Positions 44,986 through 57,475 of a stretch of 64,000 nucleotides of DNA are shown here, piece after piece. Source of the stretch: Ilyonectria destructans. Taxonomy: Eukaryota; Ascomycota; Sordariomycetes; Hypocreales; Nectriaceae. The stretch lies in the NCBI GenBank assembly GCA_020740775.1, contig JAHEWK010000011.1:1426001-1490000 (forward strand), read 5' to 3'. The notes under the pieces are model-generated. The model saw nothing but the letters and a program-made list of their open reading frames with translations. It did no database searches and was not told the origin of the DNA. Numbering within the stretch: the stretch's first letter is position 1; every line of letters starts with the position of its first letter. Position numbers and translations under genes: made by a program.

Positions 44986-45891
44986 TCACATTTTGCTCGG
45001 CATCCTCATTGCGCCATCCAGCCTGATGACGACCCCATTCAACATGACGTTCTCAATCCCCTGTCGGACCAACTGGGCAAACTCGGCCGGTTGACCCGCC
45101 CTTTTAGGGAACTCCATTGCACCCTCAAGACTCTTCTTCACTTTCTCCGGCATCATGCTCGTCATCCGACTGTCAAACAGACTCGGCGCAATCGTCACGA
45201 CTCGGATGCCATAGCGCGCTAGGTCACGAGCCATCGGCAACGTCATGGCCGTTACAGCGCCCTTGCTGGCAGAGTACGACACCTGGCCCTTCTGTCCATC
45301 AAAGGCAGCTGACGATGCCACCATGATGATGACGCCGCGTTCTGAGTCTGGGCCGACCGGGTCAGCTTTGGCAAGATGCTCAAGGGTCTGGCGGACAAGG
45401 TCGATGGTGCCGCGCAGGTTGACATTCAAGACGAAGTCAAAGTCGTCGAGACTGAAAGCTTTTCCATGCCGATCAAGCATCTAACAGCAACATCAATCAG
45501 TTCTCACTAACGGTTTAAAAATTTTCAGAAGAAGCATCACATACAGTCGCAGGCGTTGAAACGCCGGCCGCGGGGATGACACCTCCCAAGGGCTTGTTCG
45601 TCTGTTTGCTCCATTCCGCAGCGCCCTGGACGGCGCTTGCAATGCTTTCCGTCTCGAGCACGTTGCAGACAAAGAATTTGGCAGAGGATGATAACTCCTT
45701 GACCACCTCCTCGCCATTCTCTTCATTCATGTCGAAGATGGCAGCATTGCCTCCATTTTTGCAGATTTCCTCGACGCAGGCCCTCCCAAGGCCAGACGCG
45801 CTGGGAATGATGTCAGCACGTGAAAGCGACAGCGAGAGCCGATGAATACTGACCCGCCGGAGACGATGAAGGTTCGGCCCTCGATCTTCAT
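44986..45891 (-). CDS. Short-chain dehydrogenase, 3-hydroxyacyl-CoA dehydrogenase type 2 (HSD10)-like
   Basis: Three exons, complement of 45854-45891, 45545-45800 and 44986-45480, give 262 aa; introns are 53 and 64 bp. It is a classical SDR: GGASGLGRA at 12-20 is the nucleotide-binding turn, and Asp at the end of strand 2 (AAIFDMN) favours NAD over NADP. The NVNLRGT block follows, with Ser154/155 in MVASSAAF and YSASK (Tyr167, Lys171) completing the active site. The loop RYGIRVVTIAPSLFDSRM and the FPKRAGQPAEFAQLV segment are typical of HSD10-like enzymes, which oxidise 3-hydroxyacyl-CoAs, including 2-methyl-3-hydroxybutyryl-CoA of isoleucine breakdown. Most HSD10 proteins are mitochondrial, but no presequence is visible here, so a cytosolic or peroxisomal site is possible; the C-terminal PSKM is not a clear PTS1. 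Confidence 0.86.
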
Positions 45892-47260
45892 TTTAGAGTA
45901 ATGTCTGACTGGCTGATGGGAAATGCCAAGGACTAACGGGATGTGAAAGATGGCGATGGCTTAGATACTGAGTTGATGGTGGAATCTCCTAATTATTTAA
46001 GACACGCGGGGCGGATCAACAGATCGTGCCTGGAGGCCGAGGCTCAATTTCGGCAAAGGTCAGCCGCTTAACCACAACATCAACATTATTCATCAATCGT
46101 TTGAAGCACTACATAAATTGAGAGATAGGATAAAAATAGTGATTGAAATCGAAACTTTAGATATTAGTATTATGAGGTAGTATGTGTACCTACATCCATC
46201 CAAGATTCCATGGGGTGCAGGGTACATCCCGTGTAAGACGAGATCTCAGCCTCTTCAAGATCACCTCCAAAACATGTCCGACGAATCGTGGATTGTAGTG
46301 AAGGGTTTCATTTGGTCTGTGTACCCCGGGACCCTAGTCAGACGTTAAGATGTCTCCAAACGCAGGTCAAACACAGGCGTAATGCGTTGTAAAAAAGGAC
46401 TTCAGTCGATCGATACTTACTCAGTACCGCATGTGGACATGCTTGAGGTGAATGCATTTCAATTGCCAGAGGAACAACGAACTATTCACCATAAGGACTG
46501 TGAGCTGCAGGTATTATATTTAGACTCGGGTTAGGATTAGGTTGAAACCGAGGTTGAAGATGGAGTCCATGTGTGCAATTTTAACCGTTAAGGGTGGATA
46601 AATAAGTGGTTCGACACGATCGCCTTCGGAAGTTTGGGCGATTGATGATGCAGACTGCTCTCAGTGGAATGACGCCGTCCAGAATTCAGACTCCGCGTAC
46701 TTCGTACTCGGTACCCATTGTGTGGTTGGTTCGAGCGCCCGCCTCTTCACGTAATCACTGCCAACGGTGGCCCGCCCGATTCGCAGGGGTCGCACGGCGC
46801 TATATTATAGGGCGATTCCAGGCGGCCCATCCCTGTCGCTGTCGTCAGGCCTCCCGATAACCAGCCAAGGGCAGCAGCCAAGTCGGTGATGCGTCCCACC
46901 TGAGATACATTCGTACATCATCGCAATCTAGCCCACACATGCCCCGATAAGCCAACTTTTTCCCAGTTTCCTGGCTCATTCTATTCCTCCACCATCTCCC
47001 TGCTCGTCAGCATTGTTCCCGACACATCTCTCGAAGTCGCGCCCCTCCGAACGCCGCGACGCGACCCGTACATGCAGCATTATTCGAGCCCTCGAGCAGG
47101 ACCCATCTGCGACGCCCGACCGCCGCAATGACGAGACCACGCCGGTCGTCGGCTGCGAGCGAAGAGAGCTCAGGGACCGCCCGGGAGCAGGTACGCACGC
47201 GACAGATTTGCCAGCCGCGGTGATATAGGCCCGCTGACATTGACCAAGGAGCTGGGGAGC
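45892..47260. other. Intergenic, SDR promoter to Rab promoter
   Basis: About 1.4 kb between divergent genes. It is AT-rich around 46080-46200. Short ORFs have no family features. The final ~250 bp are GC-rich and probably the Rab leader. Confidence 0.45.
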
Positions 47261-48357
47261 ATGTATGATTACTTGGCCAAGATCATACTGTTGGGCCCTA
47301 GTGGAACGGGAAAGTAGGTTCACCGTCTTGTGGCGCAACGCAACGTCCCTGACGCGGCGACCGCATGAGGAGCCCAGGCTGACTGGATATTTGGCGCGTA
47401 GGTCGTGCCTCCTGCATCGCTTTGTCAAGAATGAGTGGAGGGTCCTGTCGTCGCAGACCATCGGCGTCGAGTTCGCGAGCAAGATTATCAGAGTGGGTAC
47501 CGGATCGCGGCGGAAACGCATCAAGCTACAGGTAATGACCGTTCCTACCATGCCGCCACCGAGGAGGAATTCTAACGGACCGATAGCTCTGGGATACCGC
47601 CGGTACCGAACGTTTCCGATCCGTCTCTCGCTCGTACTATCGAGGCGCCGCTGGCGCTATTCTCGTCTACGACCTCACTTCGCATTCCTCCTTCCGCGCC
47701 CTTCAACCATTTATCAACGATGCCCGAGCGCTCGCGTCTCCGAACCTAAGCGTCATGCTCGTCGGGAACAAGCTGGATCTTGCGACTGACACGCTGATCG
47801 ACACGAGCCTGCCACCAGCGACCCCAAATAGCGTCTCCTCCATGACCGGTGGCGCAGGAGGAAGCTCATATTCTACCTCAGTATCGACAAATGCCGACGG
47901 AACTACGACTAGGGATCGTGGCGCCTCGATCGGAGCCAGTGCACATCAAAGAGCGAGTATCGCACCGGAAGGCCGAGAGGTGACGAGGGCGGAGACAAGT
48001 CGGTGGGCAAGCACTGCAGGCATTTCGGTCGTCACGGAAGCCAGCGCATTCAACGGGGAGGGCGTGGATGAGATCTTTGGCCGACTGGCTAGGATGATTC
48101 TTACCAAGATTGAGCTTGGAGAGATCGACCCGGACGACCCTGCGAGCGGAATCCAATACGGCGACAGTGGAGGTTGGAACACGGCCAGCGATGGAGGCAG
48201 CATCAAGAGCTCCATGACAGGCGCCACGGTTGAGGATGGCCTCGCTGGGCTTCGGAGGAGACGAAAGGCGAAGAATCGCCCGCAGAACTGGGGCATCCGG
48301 GAATGGGAAGAGGTCTTCACCCTGAACAACAGGAGGAGGGGTGGCAACTGTTGTTAA
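47261..48357 (+). CDS. Rab GTPase, Rab4/Ypt4-like, with a long Ser/Thr-rich insert
   Basis: Exons 47261-47313, 47402-47531 and 47587-48357 give 317 aa; introns are 88 and 55 bp. Rab proteins direct vesicle traffic; Rab4-type members act on early endosomal recycling. Seen here: P-loop GPSGTGKS at 12-19, effector TIGVEF, DTAG at 64-67, NKLD at 122-125, an EASAF G5 box at 212-216, and a C-terminal NCC for double geranylgeranylation. The spacing from NKLD to G5 is about 87 residues, against roughly 30 in ordinary Rabs. The extra ~55-60 residues (about 131-189) are Ser/Thr/Gly/Ala rich and look disordered. The extension after the G domain is also long. The start Met is only 6 residues from strand 1, so an upstream exon cannot be excluded. 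Confidence 0.85.
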
Positions 48358-49507
48358 TGATTTCCTTTTGGACTCTTTTTCTTCTCTTTTTCTCTTCTTC
48401 CTTTCGTTCCGCTCATGTTTGGAGCTCAGGGGGTCTGGGACGGGTCATTGCGGGAAATGGTGGCATGCCTTGGCTGTACATTGCTTGGGGATATTACTTG
48501 GAAGCATTCGTTCTTGAAGCGTCTGGGGCGTTGGGCATAGATGACGACTGTAGGTGTCGAGATGGATCCAATCTGGATTTTGTTTCTTCTTCGCCTGACC
48601 AAGGTACATAGATACGGGCTGGGGCCACGTATATAATTTCAAATAATCGCTGAAACGGACTGCGGTCCGTCATATTTTGTAACAGAAGCAAGCTGTGGTG
48701 CTGCAACGTGTCATGGTGATGATGAGAAGAGGTCTGACGGCGGGGAATAATGGAGGCGGGATGACGGCACATTTCCCTGGTGATCGCCGAGAGGAGCACG
48801 GAAAACGGAAGACGGGAGACGGAAGACAGAAGACATGGCATCATGGCGACGGGGCCATGGAGACCGGGTGAGGCTTGAGGCTCTCACGAGACCCCATCTG
48901 GCGACGGAACGTCTCCCTCCGGGCTTGGGTAATCCGGATTCGGACAAGTGCATATAGGCTCAGGACAGTAGGCAGTGCACCGCGAGTCCGCGACCCTTGC
49001 GCGGCAGCGAGTTACACGCCCTTGATACGAACTGACAAACAATGACAGTGGGGAAGAGACACGCCATGTGCCACAGTTACCAGGTTGAGAAGCTTGTCCC
49101 GCATTGGCTTCGGAAACACGGTGCGACGTTGCGGCCGACGGTCGGCGCGTGTGCAGTGGCCAGCAACCACCGGGTTGTGTAAAGAAGGTATAAAAGCTGT
49201 GGCATAGTCCCATGTGGCTTTCCCGTTGATCTTCTGAATTATCCGAGAGATGAGGCATTGCACGATACGCTCCCTAGAGGTACTGCTTGTAAACTGAATC
49301 TCACTTTCGTCTCAACTTCGAACCCCTCACTGAATCTTGATGCGTCGCGGGGCATCACGCCTGCCACAGCTGACCCCCTAGTGAATACACAGCAACCCTA
49401 AGGACTACCTCAAGCTTGGATCTGGCATCTTCACCAAACATACATCTTTTCTCCCATTGCAATCCAAGGATAATCTATCCCTCATTGTCCCCCCTCACTA
49501 TTTCCCT
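48358..49507. promoter_or_regulatory. Intergenic, promoter of the beta-mannosidase gene
   Basis: About 1.15 kb. The first 250 bp are Rab 3' flank. A TATA box candidate (TATAAAAG) lies at 49189-49196. The 48780-48850 stretch is purine-rich with repeated GGAGACGGAAGAC-like motifs. No gene is seen. Confidence 0.5.
49189..49196 (+). promoter_or_regulatory. Candidate TATA box for the beta-mannosidase gene
   Basis: TATAAAAG, 312 bp upstream of the ATG at 49508, followed by a C/T-rich leader. It implies a leader of roughly 280 nt. Position-based inference only. Confidence 0.35.
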
Positions 49508-52130
49508 ATGGCTCCTCGCACCGTCACGGCCATCGACAAGAACTGGCAATTCAGGCAGGCCGCCCACGACGACAGCACCTACTTGCCCGTCGGCCAGTTC
49601 CCAACCAACGTCCACCTTGACCTGCTACACAATAAAAAGATCCCCGACCCGTTCATTGGCAAAAATGAGCTTGATGTTCAATGGATCGGCGAGGTTGCCT
49701 GGGTTTACAAGACGACCTTTGCCGGCCAAAAAGTGCCCGAAGGCGCCAAGGCCGTTCTGGCTTTTGATGGCCTCGACACCTTCGCCACGGTGCGCCTAAA
49801 CGGCAAGACGATCCTGGAGGCGGAAAACATGTTTCTTCCAGAGCGTGTGGATGTCACAGATGTGCTAGCACAGGATGGTGATAATGAACTGGAGATTACT
49901 TTCGACAGTGCCTACCTCCGCGGCTGGAAGCTTGTTGAGGAGCATCCGGACCACAAGTACATCTGCTGGAATGGCGATGATTCGAGGTTGGCCGTCCGCA
50001 AGGCGCAATATCACTGGGTGAGTTTTCGAATACTATTTCAAGGCGCTCGTTTCTCCAATATGCTGACCAGTTTGAAAGGGATGGGACTGGGGCCCTGCCC
50101 TCATGACCTGTGGTCCTTGGAGACCCATTTCCCTCGAGGTATATGACTCTCGCATCTCCGATCTTCACAACGAGATCAAGGTGGACGAATCTCTCAAGAG
50201 CGCCAAGGTGGTGGCCCGCGCTGCCACGGAAGGCACAGCGTCCAAAGTGCAATTCAGCATTTCCCTAGATGGTACCGAAGTTGCATCCCAAACCGCAGAT
50301 GTCCAAGACGGCAAGGCGGAGTCGACATTTGAGATTAAGAACCCAGAGCTTTGGTACCCAGTCAGACACGGAAAGCAGACCATGTACACGGTCAAGGCCA
50401 TTCTACTTTCGGAGACTGTCGAAGTGGACTCCGTGTCGAAGAGGGTTGGCATTCGCAAGCTCGAGCTTGTCCAGCGACCGCTAAAGGAGCAGCCCGGCAC
50501 CAGCTTCTTCTTCGAGGTCAACAACATCCCGATCTTCTGTGGTGGCAGCGACTGGATTCCCGCAGACAACTTCATCCCTCGTATTTCCAAGCAGAGATAT
50601 TACGACTGGGTTAAGCTAGTGGCCGATGGCAATCAATTCATGATCAGAGTGTGGGGCGGCGGCATCTACGAAGAGGAGGCCTTCTACGACGCCTGCGACG
50701 AACTAGGCATTCTAGTTTGGCAAGACTTCATGTTTGGCTGCGGAAACTACCCTTGTTGGCCAGAGCTGCTGAAGTCCATCGACCGCGAGGCCAGGGAGAA
50801 TGTCAAGCTCCTGCGGCATCACCCCAGCATTGCGATCTGGGCCGGCAACAACGAGGACTACCAAGTGGCCGAGAGCGACAATCTCACCTACGACTTTGAC
50901 AACAAAGATGCTGAGAGCTGGCTGAAGACGGATTTCCCGGCTCGATACATCTATGAGAAGATCCTTGCGGACGTGTGCAAGGACCTCATCCCCGAGACGA
51001 CGTACCACTACGGCAGTCCTTGGGGTGGCAACAAGACGACCGATCCCACTATTGGAGATATCCATCAATGGAATGTCTGGCACGGCAGCCAGGAAAAGTA
51101 CCAGAACTTCGACAAGCTTGTCGGTCGTTTTGTGTCTGAATTCGGCATGGAGGCCTTCCCCAGCATCAAGACCATCGATGCGTATCTTCCACTGGGCAAA
51201 GATGATCCGGACCGCTTCCCGCAATCTTCGACTGTCGACTTCCACAACAAGGCAGACGGCCATGAGCGCCGCATTGCCCTCTATCTCGTAGAAAACATGC
51301 GATATGCGCCTGACCCGATAGAGCACTTCATCTACTGCACCCAGCTGATGCAGGCCGAGTGTCTTGCGTCGGCCTACAGACTCTGGAAGCGCGAGTGGCG
51401 TGGCCCCGGCAAGGAGTACTGCGGCGGTGCGCTTGTCTGGCAAATCAATGACTGCTGGCCCGTCACGTCCTGGGCTATCTGCGACTACTACCTCAGGCCG
51501 AAGCATGCCTACTTCACAGTAAAGCGAGAGATGGCACCCATTTCCATCGGAATCAAGCGACAGGAGCACAAGCACCCCAAGGACAAGTATACTCGCGTTC
51601 ACATCGAGACCAAGGTCCAGGTTGAGATTTGGGGCAGCAACCTGATGCTCGAAGACCTGACGGCGGACTGCGTCGTCAAGGCCTGGGATGTTGAGTCCGG
51701 CAAGGAAACCTTCTCTCAAACGGTCTCACCGTCCATCCTACTACCAAAGAACCGCTCCACCGAGATTTCGGTGCTCGATGTCCCCGTCGAGAAGCCCAAA
51801 GCGGGTCTTGAAGGCCGCACCGTTGTCGCTGCCTACCTCTACCAAGAAGGCAAGCAGATTGCGCGCTATGTCAACTGGCCTGAGCCGCTCAAGTATCTGC
51901 ACCTCCAGAAGCCCAAGTCTCTCCGGGTCGAGGTGACCGACGACGGCAAGACCGTGGAGGTCAGCGCCGAGGTGCCCGTCAAGGGCCTAGCGCTGGAGTG
52001 TGAGGATGACGACGTCAAGTTCGAAGACAACTTGATTGACATCGTTCCTGGTGAAGTAGTGCGCGTTGGTGTGAGCGGTACCAAAAAAGGAACTGTCATC
52101 ACGACGCAGTACCTGGGGATGCTTAGTTAG
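49508..52130 (+). CDS. mndB: Beta-mannosidase, GH2 (intracellular MndB type)
   Basis: Exons 49508-50017 and 50079-52130 give 853 aa; the 61 bp intron has a GTGAGT donor, TGCTGACC branch and GAAAG acceptor. It removes terminal beta-1,4-mannose from manno-oligosaccharides and N-glycan remnants. An N-terminal galactose-binding-like domain (to about 175) ends in QYHWGWDWGPAL across the splice. A beta-sandwich follows, then a TIM barrel with WAGNNEDY, whose Glu429 is the acid/base, and VSEFGMEAF, whose Glu524 is the nucleophile. PADNFIPRIS and MIRVWGGGIYE line the active site as in other GH2 mannosidases. There is no signal peptide, matching clade B enzymes, which are intracellular, rather than the secreted MndA. 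The symbol rests on this resemblance. Confidence 0.92.
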
Positions 52131-55100
52131 GCCCATATGTCGTTGGATGGATGTGCAGTCTCCTATGGAACCTAGATAGGCCATGAGATTGACAGAGACC
52201 ACCTCTTGAATGATTCAATAAAATAGCTTTTTTTATAACTTGTAAACTCCTGCAACCTTGACAGCCAGCAGAACTCAAGATGTGCACGGATGAAGCGGGG
52301 CCAAGTTCCGAACCGGGACGGAACGGCCCCACTATCGCCGAAGTGATGTACAGAGCCAAAAGTCCAATCCCTCCAGGGAAGCCAGCTGACACTGCACTCA
52401 GTTATGAATCTGACCAAGGTACGACTCATTCTTGGAATATTGACACATCACGTGCCTTTAGATAGCGTAGACGTGCTTCAAAGGTTATGTCATGTCTCAC
52501 CAAAAACCTGGATAGGGACTGTGGGTAAGAAGTGGGAAGCCCCGGTTCTGTCAATCATCTTTAAGCTGGCCATATTTCACTCCCAATCCGTTTCAATACC
52601 AACCCACTCAGCTATAACTACGTCATAGATGCCGATATTCCTTGCAGAGCCAGTTCTTGAGTTGTCATCGTGTTGGGAACACTACGGTTCAGTGTTGGTT
52701 GTCCTGCAAGAGGGCGGCGCTCAGCAGCAGGTTCTGTCGGTAGAGGTCTGTACATATTTCCCACCAGTCGTTTCAGGTTGATTACGCAGCCCTTGTGGTG
52801 CAGGAACTCAATGAATGAGGCTTTATAAGTCAGAAGGGAGGTGGAGACCGCCTCGACCGTTGAGGTGTGGCCCTAATAATCAGTTTAGGCATACCACGAA
52901 TTTGTATCATCTTAATACGAGAAAATCATTTCCAAAATTGAGTAACCTTAAATCTATATATCGGCTAAACCCTAGGTCCTTCTTTGAAGAGACTGGTGCG
53001 GAAACCGGCGCGAGGACTTGTGTTAGCCGGGACGGAATCTGCATGTGACACGACCAATATAGGCTTAAGCATAAGCATCAAGTTAAACTTGAAGTTGCCG
53101 AGGAGTCCAAATCAGGTTCGACACAAGGTGGCAGATAGCCGTTTTCTCCTTTGAGCTCCGCCGCCGGGCAGCGTCTCGGCCTGTTGATGCAGCGGACTTC
53201 TGAAGCGATTGGCTGCCGCACGATATCAGCACCGATAGGATAACATCCAGAGCCTGGACTGGTGCATAATTGTTTACACGCTGTAGAGATAGATAGATGA
53301 TCTCATATTCCAGAGTGCGTCGTTCCATGTCCAACCCTGCGTGCAGCAACGGTCTAGGAAGGAGGTCCATGCCCCGGCGTGAAGCTGCATGGACTTTTGT
53401 AGGACCAATGGCTGCGGCAGCCACGGGATACACACGACTGTTTTTGGTAAATGGTTCCTGAACTGGGGCTGGACGATCAATGACTGCCTGAGATAAAGCC
53501 TAGGATACTCTCATGGGTCAGGGGGGCTGACAAGCAGGTGCTAGTGATGGCGGGTGTGGCACACCAGTCACTGCCAAAGTTGGGTCCCTGGCCGTGGAGT
53601 TCATGTTAGATCGACCCGTTGTCAGTGCCATCCGTCATATGTCTGTTGATCCATTAGCAAGCTAGAGTTATATGTCTCATGATACACACCTCTCTAAAGA
53701 ACAACCACACCAGTTCCATGGTCCGATGGCTACCTGCGGGATAGGGCAGTCTAAATGTTAGGGTGGGTGTGCTTCTTTGGTGGCGTCGCATCCAGCTCTT
53801 CTTTTTAGGTGCTGCTTCCGTTAAACTGAAACTTGACAAATGGAACCCATCATTGTTGTTGGTAAGGATTCCCCAGCGAAGGACCTGGGGTAGCAATAGA
53901 TGGGCTAGCCATTTCAGATGCCACGACTTTATGCGTTTGGCCTCAGCTCCTGGTTCTTTTGGCAAGAGAAGGGCTTGGTCACAGTAAATGAGATCTAAGG
54001 GGGGGTCAGCGGGACAAGGCAAACCTGTGGCGTAGGCTCGGAGTATGTGGGAGGATCAGAACAGAAGTGGATGTCGATGCAGAAACCAATAGCAGTATCA
54101 TTCTAGGACATCTAGAATCACCAACTCCTAGCCAGGGGTCACGACAAACAAAAGGTCTTCGATCCATAGCATGAAAGGATTGTCGTGATGTGGGGGGGCT
54201 GCATAGCGTGGTTCCGGGCTCAACCCGCGTATGACCAGCCGGGGTGCATGGGGCGGCCCTGGATATGATACGCCAATGCTGCCGATGTTGCCAAGGAACC
54301 GGGCGAACTTTTGCAAGAATGCAGCGCTGATAACGCACCCTGAACTGTCTGGCCCGAAGTGGGCGGACAAAGCGTGGTGCGAATACAGGTTGACGATGAG
54401 GGATGAAGGATGAACGGAGCATGGTTGGCTCGCAGCTGAGGTGGAAGGCCTCGCACGGGAGAGACGCACGGTGGTCAGCACTATATCCCTGAGTCTTCAG
54501 TGGGCCGTTCCAGGTAGTCTCAGCGCTTTCACGCTGTACCTTGGCACCTCACGTATCTCTACCCCACTAAATCTACTGGCCACGACCCGCTGAATCTTAT
54601 CTCCAGGCGCCGATCCTGCGAACCGCCCTTGCCAGCGATCACTTTCCGCCTTTCTTGGCCCCTTTTCCACTAACTCTCCGAGTCTCAACACCAGACCCTC
54701 GATCACGAAATCCGTCCACGAAACAAGACAGACGCCTCCGGGAATCTGCGGAAAACCTCCCTGCCCAATCTTATTTTCTGCCGTCGGACTCGCATATGAA
54801 TCAACAACGGTGACTTTCGCGACCCTCCTAACGGCCGAGTAGACGAGAGCCTCAGTTCCGTCGCATCATAATGTGTTCCCTTCAGGCTGAGAGGCCTTCA
54901 CATGGTCCGACCAGAGCAAAGAGAACTCTGAGTGGTAACATTTAGTACCGTCAAAAGTAGTGTTTGCATCGCATTTCCTCACTAACATTGCGTTCTTGAA
55001 CAGCCCCTCTAGCAATGATGGGCACTCAAGACGGCCGCAATATCCCAAAAGGGAAGTTGGAAACCTCTTGGCCGGGACACCGGAGGATTAAGGGTGGGAC

Positions 55101-56179
55101 CAACCCCGGCCGGCTTTCACTGCCATCGAGCCTAGTCCTTGAAGGGTTCGTCCGCCAAGAAGCTCTGATGTGCTCAAGTTGTGGAGAAGAGCAACTACTC
55201 CGATTGCTTGGTGTATCGACGACAACCGCGACACGCTTGGGTTTATGCACCATTTCCTGCTTCTAACATGACCTCCGAACGGCATTAACCCCATACCCGC
55301 TCTCCAATCGCCGATATCTCGACCTTTGCCGTCCTTCATAGGTCATTCGTTATCCGTTGCTTATACGTTGAGGATGATATGAAGTTTGTTGGCTGAGTCC
55401 CGGCCTCTACGTGTTGATGCTGTCTCAAAGCTTGATTGACAGTCAACCTATCAACAATCGACTGGCGCTGATCTTCACACTTTTTGAAAGAGTAATTTCA
55501 ACCTCTTGTCATCAAATCCGTCCTTGGCCTGCATCGCATTCCGACGGAGTCCGCTTGTAACCGTCGAGTCTATCCGCCCTACATCTTCTCCACTCCCTTG
55601 TCTCCTGCTTCCTCCAACACTTAAGCTAGATGCCATCCAACATGTCCTATAGGTCCCAGTATGAAACCCCTGCTACATCGCCAAGGCCAACCGTCTTTCC
55701 AAAGTTCCTGGTCGAATCTCGTTTGAGGCTCCGGTGCTACATCTTCTACCCCCGGGCGTCTACTGTCTCGGAGAACTTTTGTGCGTTCATCTATGTGACA
55801 TTGCCTTCCGGAGTCCAGTCTCACGCCATCCATCTTTGCCTTCCCTTTTGCGAACCCTCCTATCGACAACCGCACGATCAATGCACATGGGGTAACTCAT
55901 CTTGCCCTGAACAGGAAGTTGAGTACAGCGTCACCGGAGATGATGCGGCCATCCTAGGATAGCTGCGAACGACACCAGTGCTTCTTTAGCCTAGAGCTGC
56001 CATAGGCTCGTTGAAATCAGGCGTCAACGTCACGATGCCATCCACAAGGGCGGTGAGCTGAAGGCCAAGAAGGTGTATAAGACAGTCTTACATCCTCCAT
56101 ATACCTATGCGTACTTCAAGGTCAATTCAACGACTTCAGCATCTTCTTCATCTAGCTACCTATTTCTTATCTCTGCAAA
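52131..56179. other. Long gene-poor region before the subtilase
   Basis: About 4 kb. Candidate ORFs (for example 53654-54022 and 54006-54422 minus, 55630-55962 plus) are short, overlap ORFs in other frames and have no recognisable motif. The 52880-52980 part is AT-rich. I see no RNA gene, transposase, reverse transcriptase or terminal repeats. Confidence 0.45.
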
Positions 56180-57475
56180 ATGGTTAACTTTACCAACCTC
56201 GCTCTCGTTGCTACTACCCTCCTAGGGTACGCTATTGGCGCTCCGGTTGAGCGTGACAGTGGCAGTGTTGTCAAAGGCAGCTACATCATCACCTTGAAGT
56301 CTGAGCTTAAGACTGATGACCTCGAGAACCACTTGACTTGGGTCAACGATGTCCACAAGCGCAGTGTCTCCAAGCGTGACAGCCAAGCCAAGGGTGTTGA
56401 GATCACTTATGACGGTGATTACGGTTTCCATGGCTATGCTGGTTCTTTTGATTCCGATACCATTGAAGAGATCAAGAACAATCCAGAGGTAAGCGTGAAC
56501 ACAATCACCCCTGAATAGATACTAACATATTGGCAGGTTGCTCTCGTTGAAGAGGATAAGGTCTGGAAGCTGCAATACATCAAGGAGGAGACTGAGTTGT
56601 CTCATATCGCCAAGAAGGCCTTGACCACCCAGTCCAGTTCTACCTGGGGTCTTGGAACTGTCTCTCACCGCAGCAGTGGCTATACAAGCTACATATACGA
56701 CACCGCTGCTGGAGAGGGCACCTACGCCTACATCGTTGACACTGGCATCCGTGCCACCCACAACGAGTTCGAGAGTCGTGCCACGGCTATCTGGTCTGCC
56801 TTCAGCGGCGATAACGCGGACACCAACGGCCACGGCACGCACGTCGCCGGTACCATTGGTGGTAAGACCTATGGTGTCGCCAAGTTGGCCACCTTGTTGG
56901 GCGTAAAGGTCTTCCAGGGTGATGAGTCCACAACCTCCATCATCCTTTCAGGCTACAACTGGGCTGTGAACCACATTGTCAACAACGGCCGAACTGCCAA
57001 GGCTGTCATCAACATGTCTCTCGGTGGAGACTACTCTGCCACTTTCAACAACGCCGTCGCCTCTGCCTCTTCCTCCGGTGTCCTTACCGTCGTCGCCGCT
57101 GGAAACGAGGCCCAGAGCGCTGCCAATGTGTCTCCTGCCTCGGCAGCTAGTGCTATCACCGTTGGTGCCATCGACAGCTCCTGGGCCATCGCCTATTACT
57201 CCAACTACGGCACCTCCCTCGACATCTTCGGTCCTGGCTCAAGCGTCCTGTCCGCCTACTACTCCAGTAACTCAGCTACTGCTACCCTTAGTGGTACCTC
57301 CATGGCCTCTCCCCACATTGCTGGCCTTGCTCTTTACGGCATGTCCGTCGAGGGTGTTAGTGGCGTCTCTGGCGTCACCAGCTGGCTCAAGTCGGCGGGT
57401 ACCGCCAATGGTGTTACTGGCACTCTCCGTAGCTCTCCTAACTTGATTGGCAACAACAACAACTCTTCGCAGTAA
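56180..57475 (+). CDS. Secreted subtilisin-like serine protease (S8, proteinase K type)
   Basis: Exons 56180-56488 and 56537-57475 encode 415 aa; the 48 bp intron has a GTAAGC donor, ACTAAC branch and GGCAG acceptor. It is a secreted endopeptidase made as a pre-pro-protein. The signal peptide is residues 1-20. The I9 inhibitor propeptide covers about 33-115 (GSYIITLK start, VALVEEDKVW end). The mature domain starts near ALTTQSSSTWGLG. The catalytic triad is Asp171 (YIVDTGI), His202 (NGHGTHVAGT) and Ser358 (SGTSMASPHIAG), with oxyanion Asn293 (VVAAGNEA). It falls in the proteinase K/oryzin/Pr1 group common in saprotrophic and insect- or nematode-associated fungi. It has no C-terminal extra domain; the tail is a short Asn/Ser stretch. 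Confidence 0.95.

Noticed and set aside
25391..45891. Possible secondary-metabolite or catabolic gene cluster (regulator, transporter, oxidoreductases)
   Set aside because: No backbone synthase, P450 or methyltransferase is present, spacing between genes is wide, and the enzymes belong to unrelated pathways.
47013..47228. 71-codon plus-strand ORF before the Rab gene
   Set aside because: Arg/Thr-rich with an equally open opposite strand; it overlaps the expected Rab leader and has no motif.
52131..56179. Transposon remnant in the 4-kb gene-poor region
   Set aside because: No reverse transcriptase, transposase, integrase or terminal repeat signature was seen in any frame by eye.
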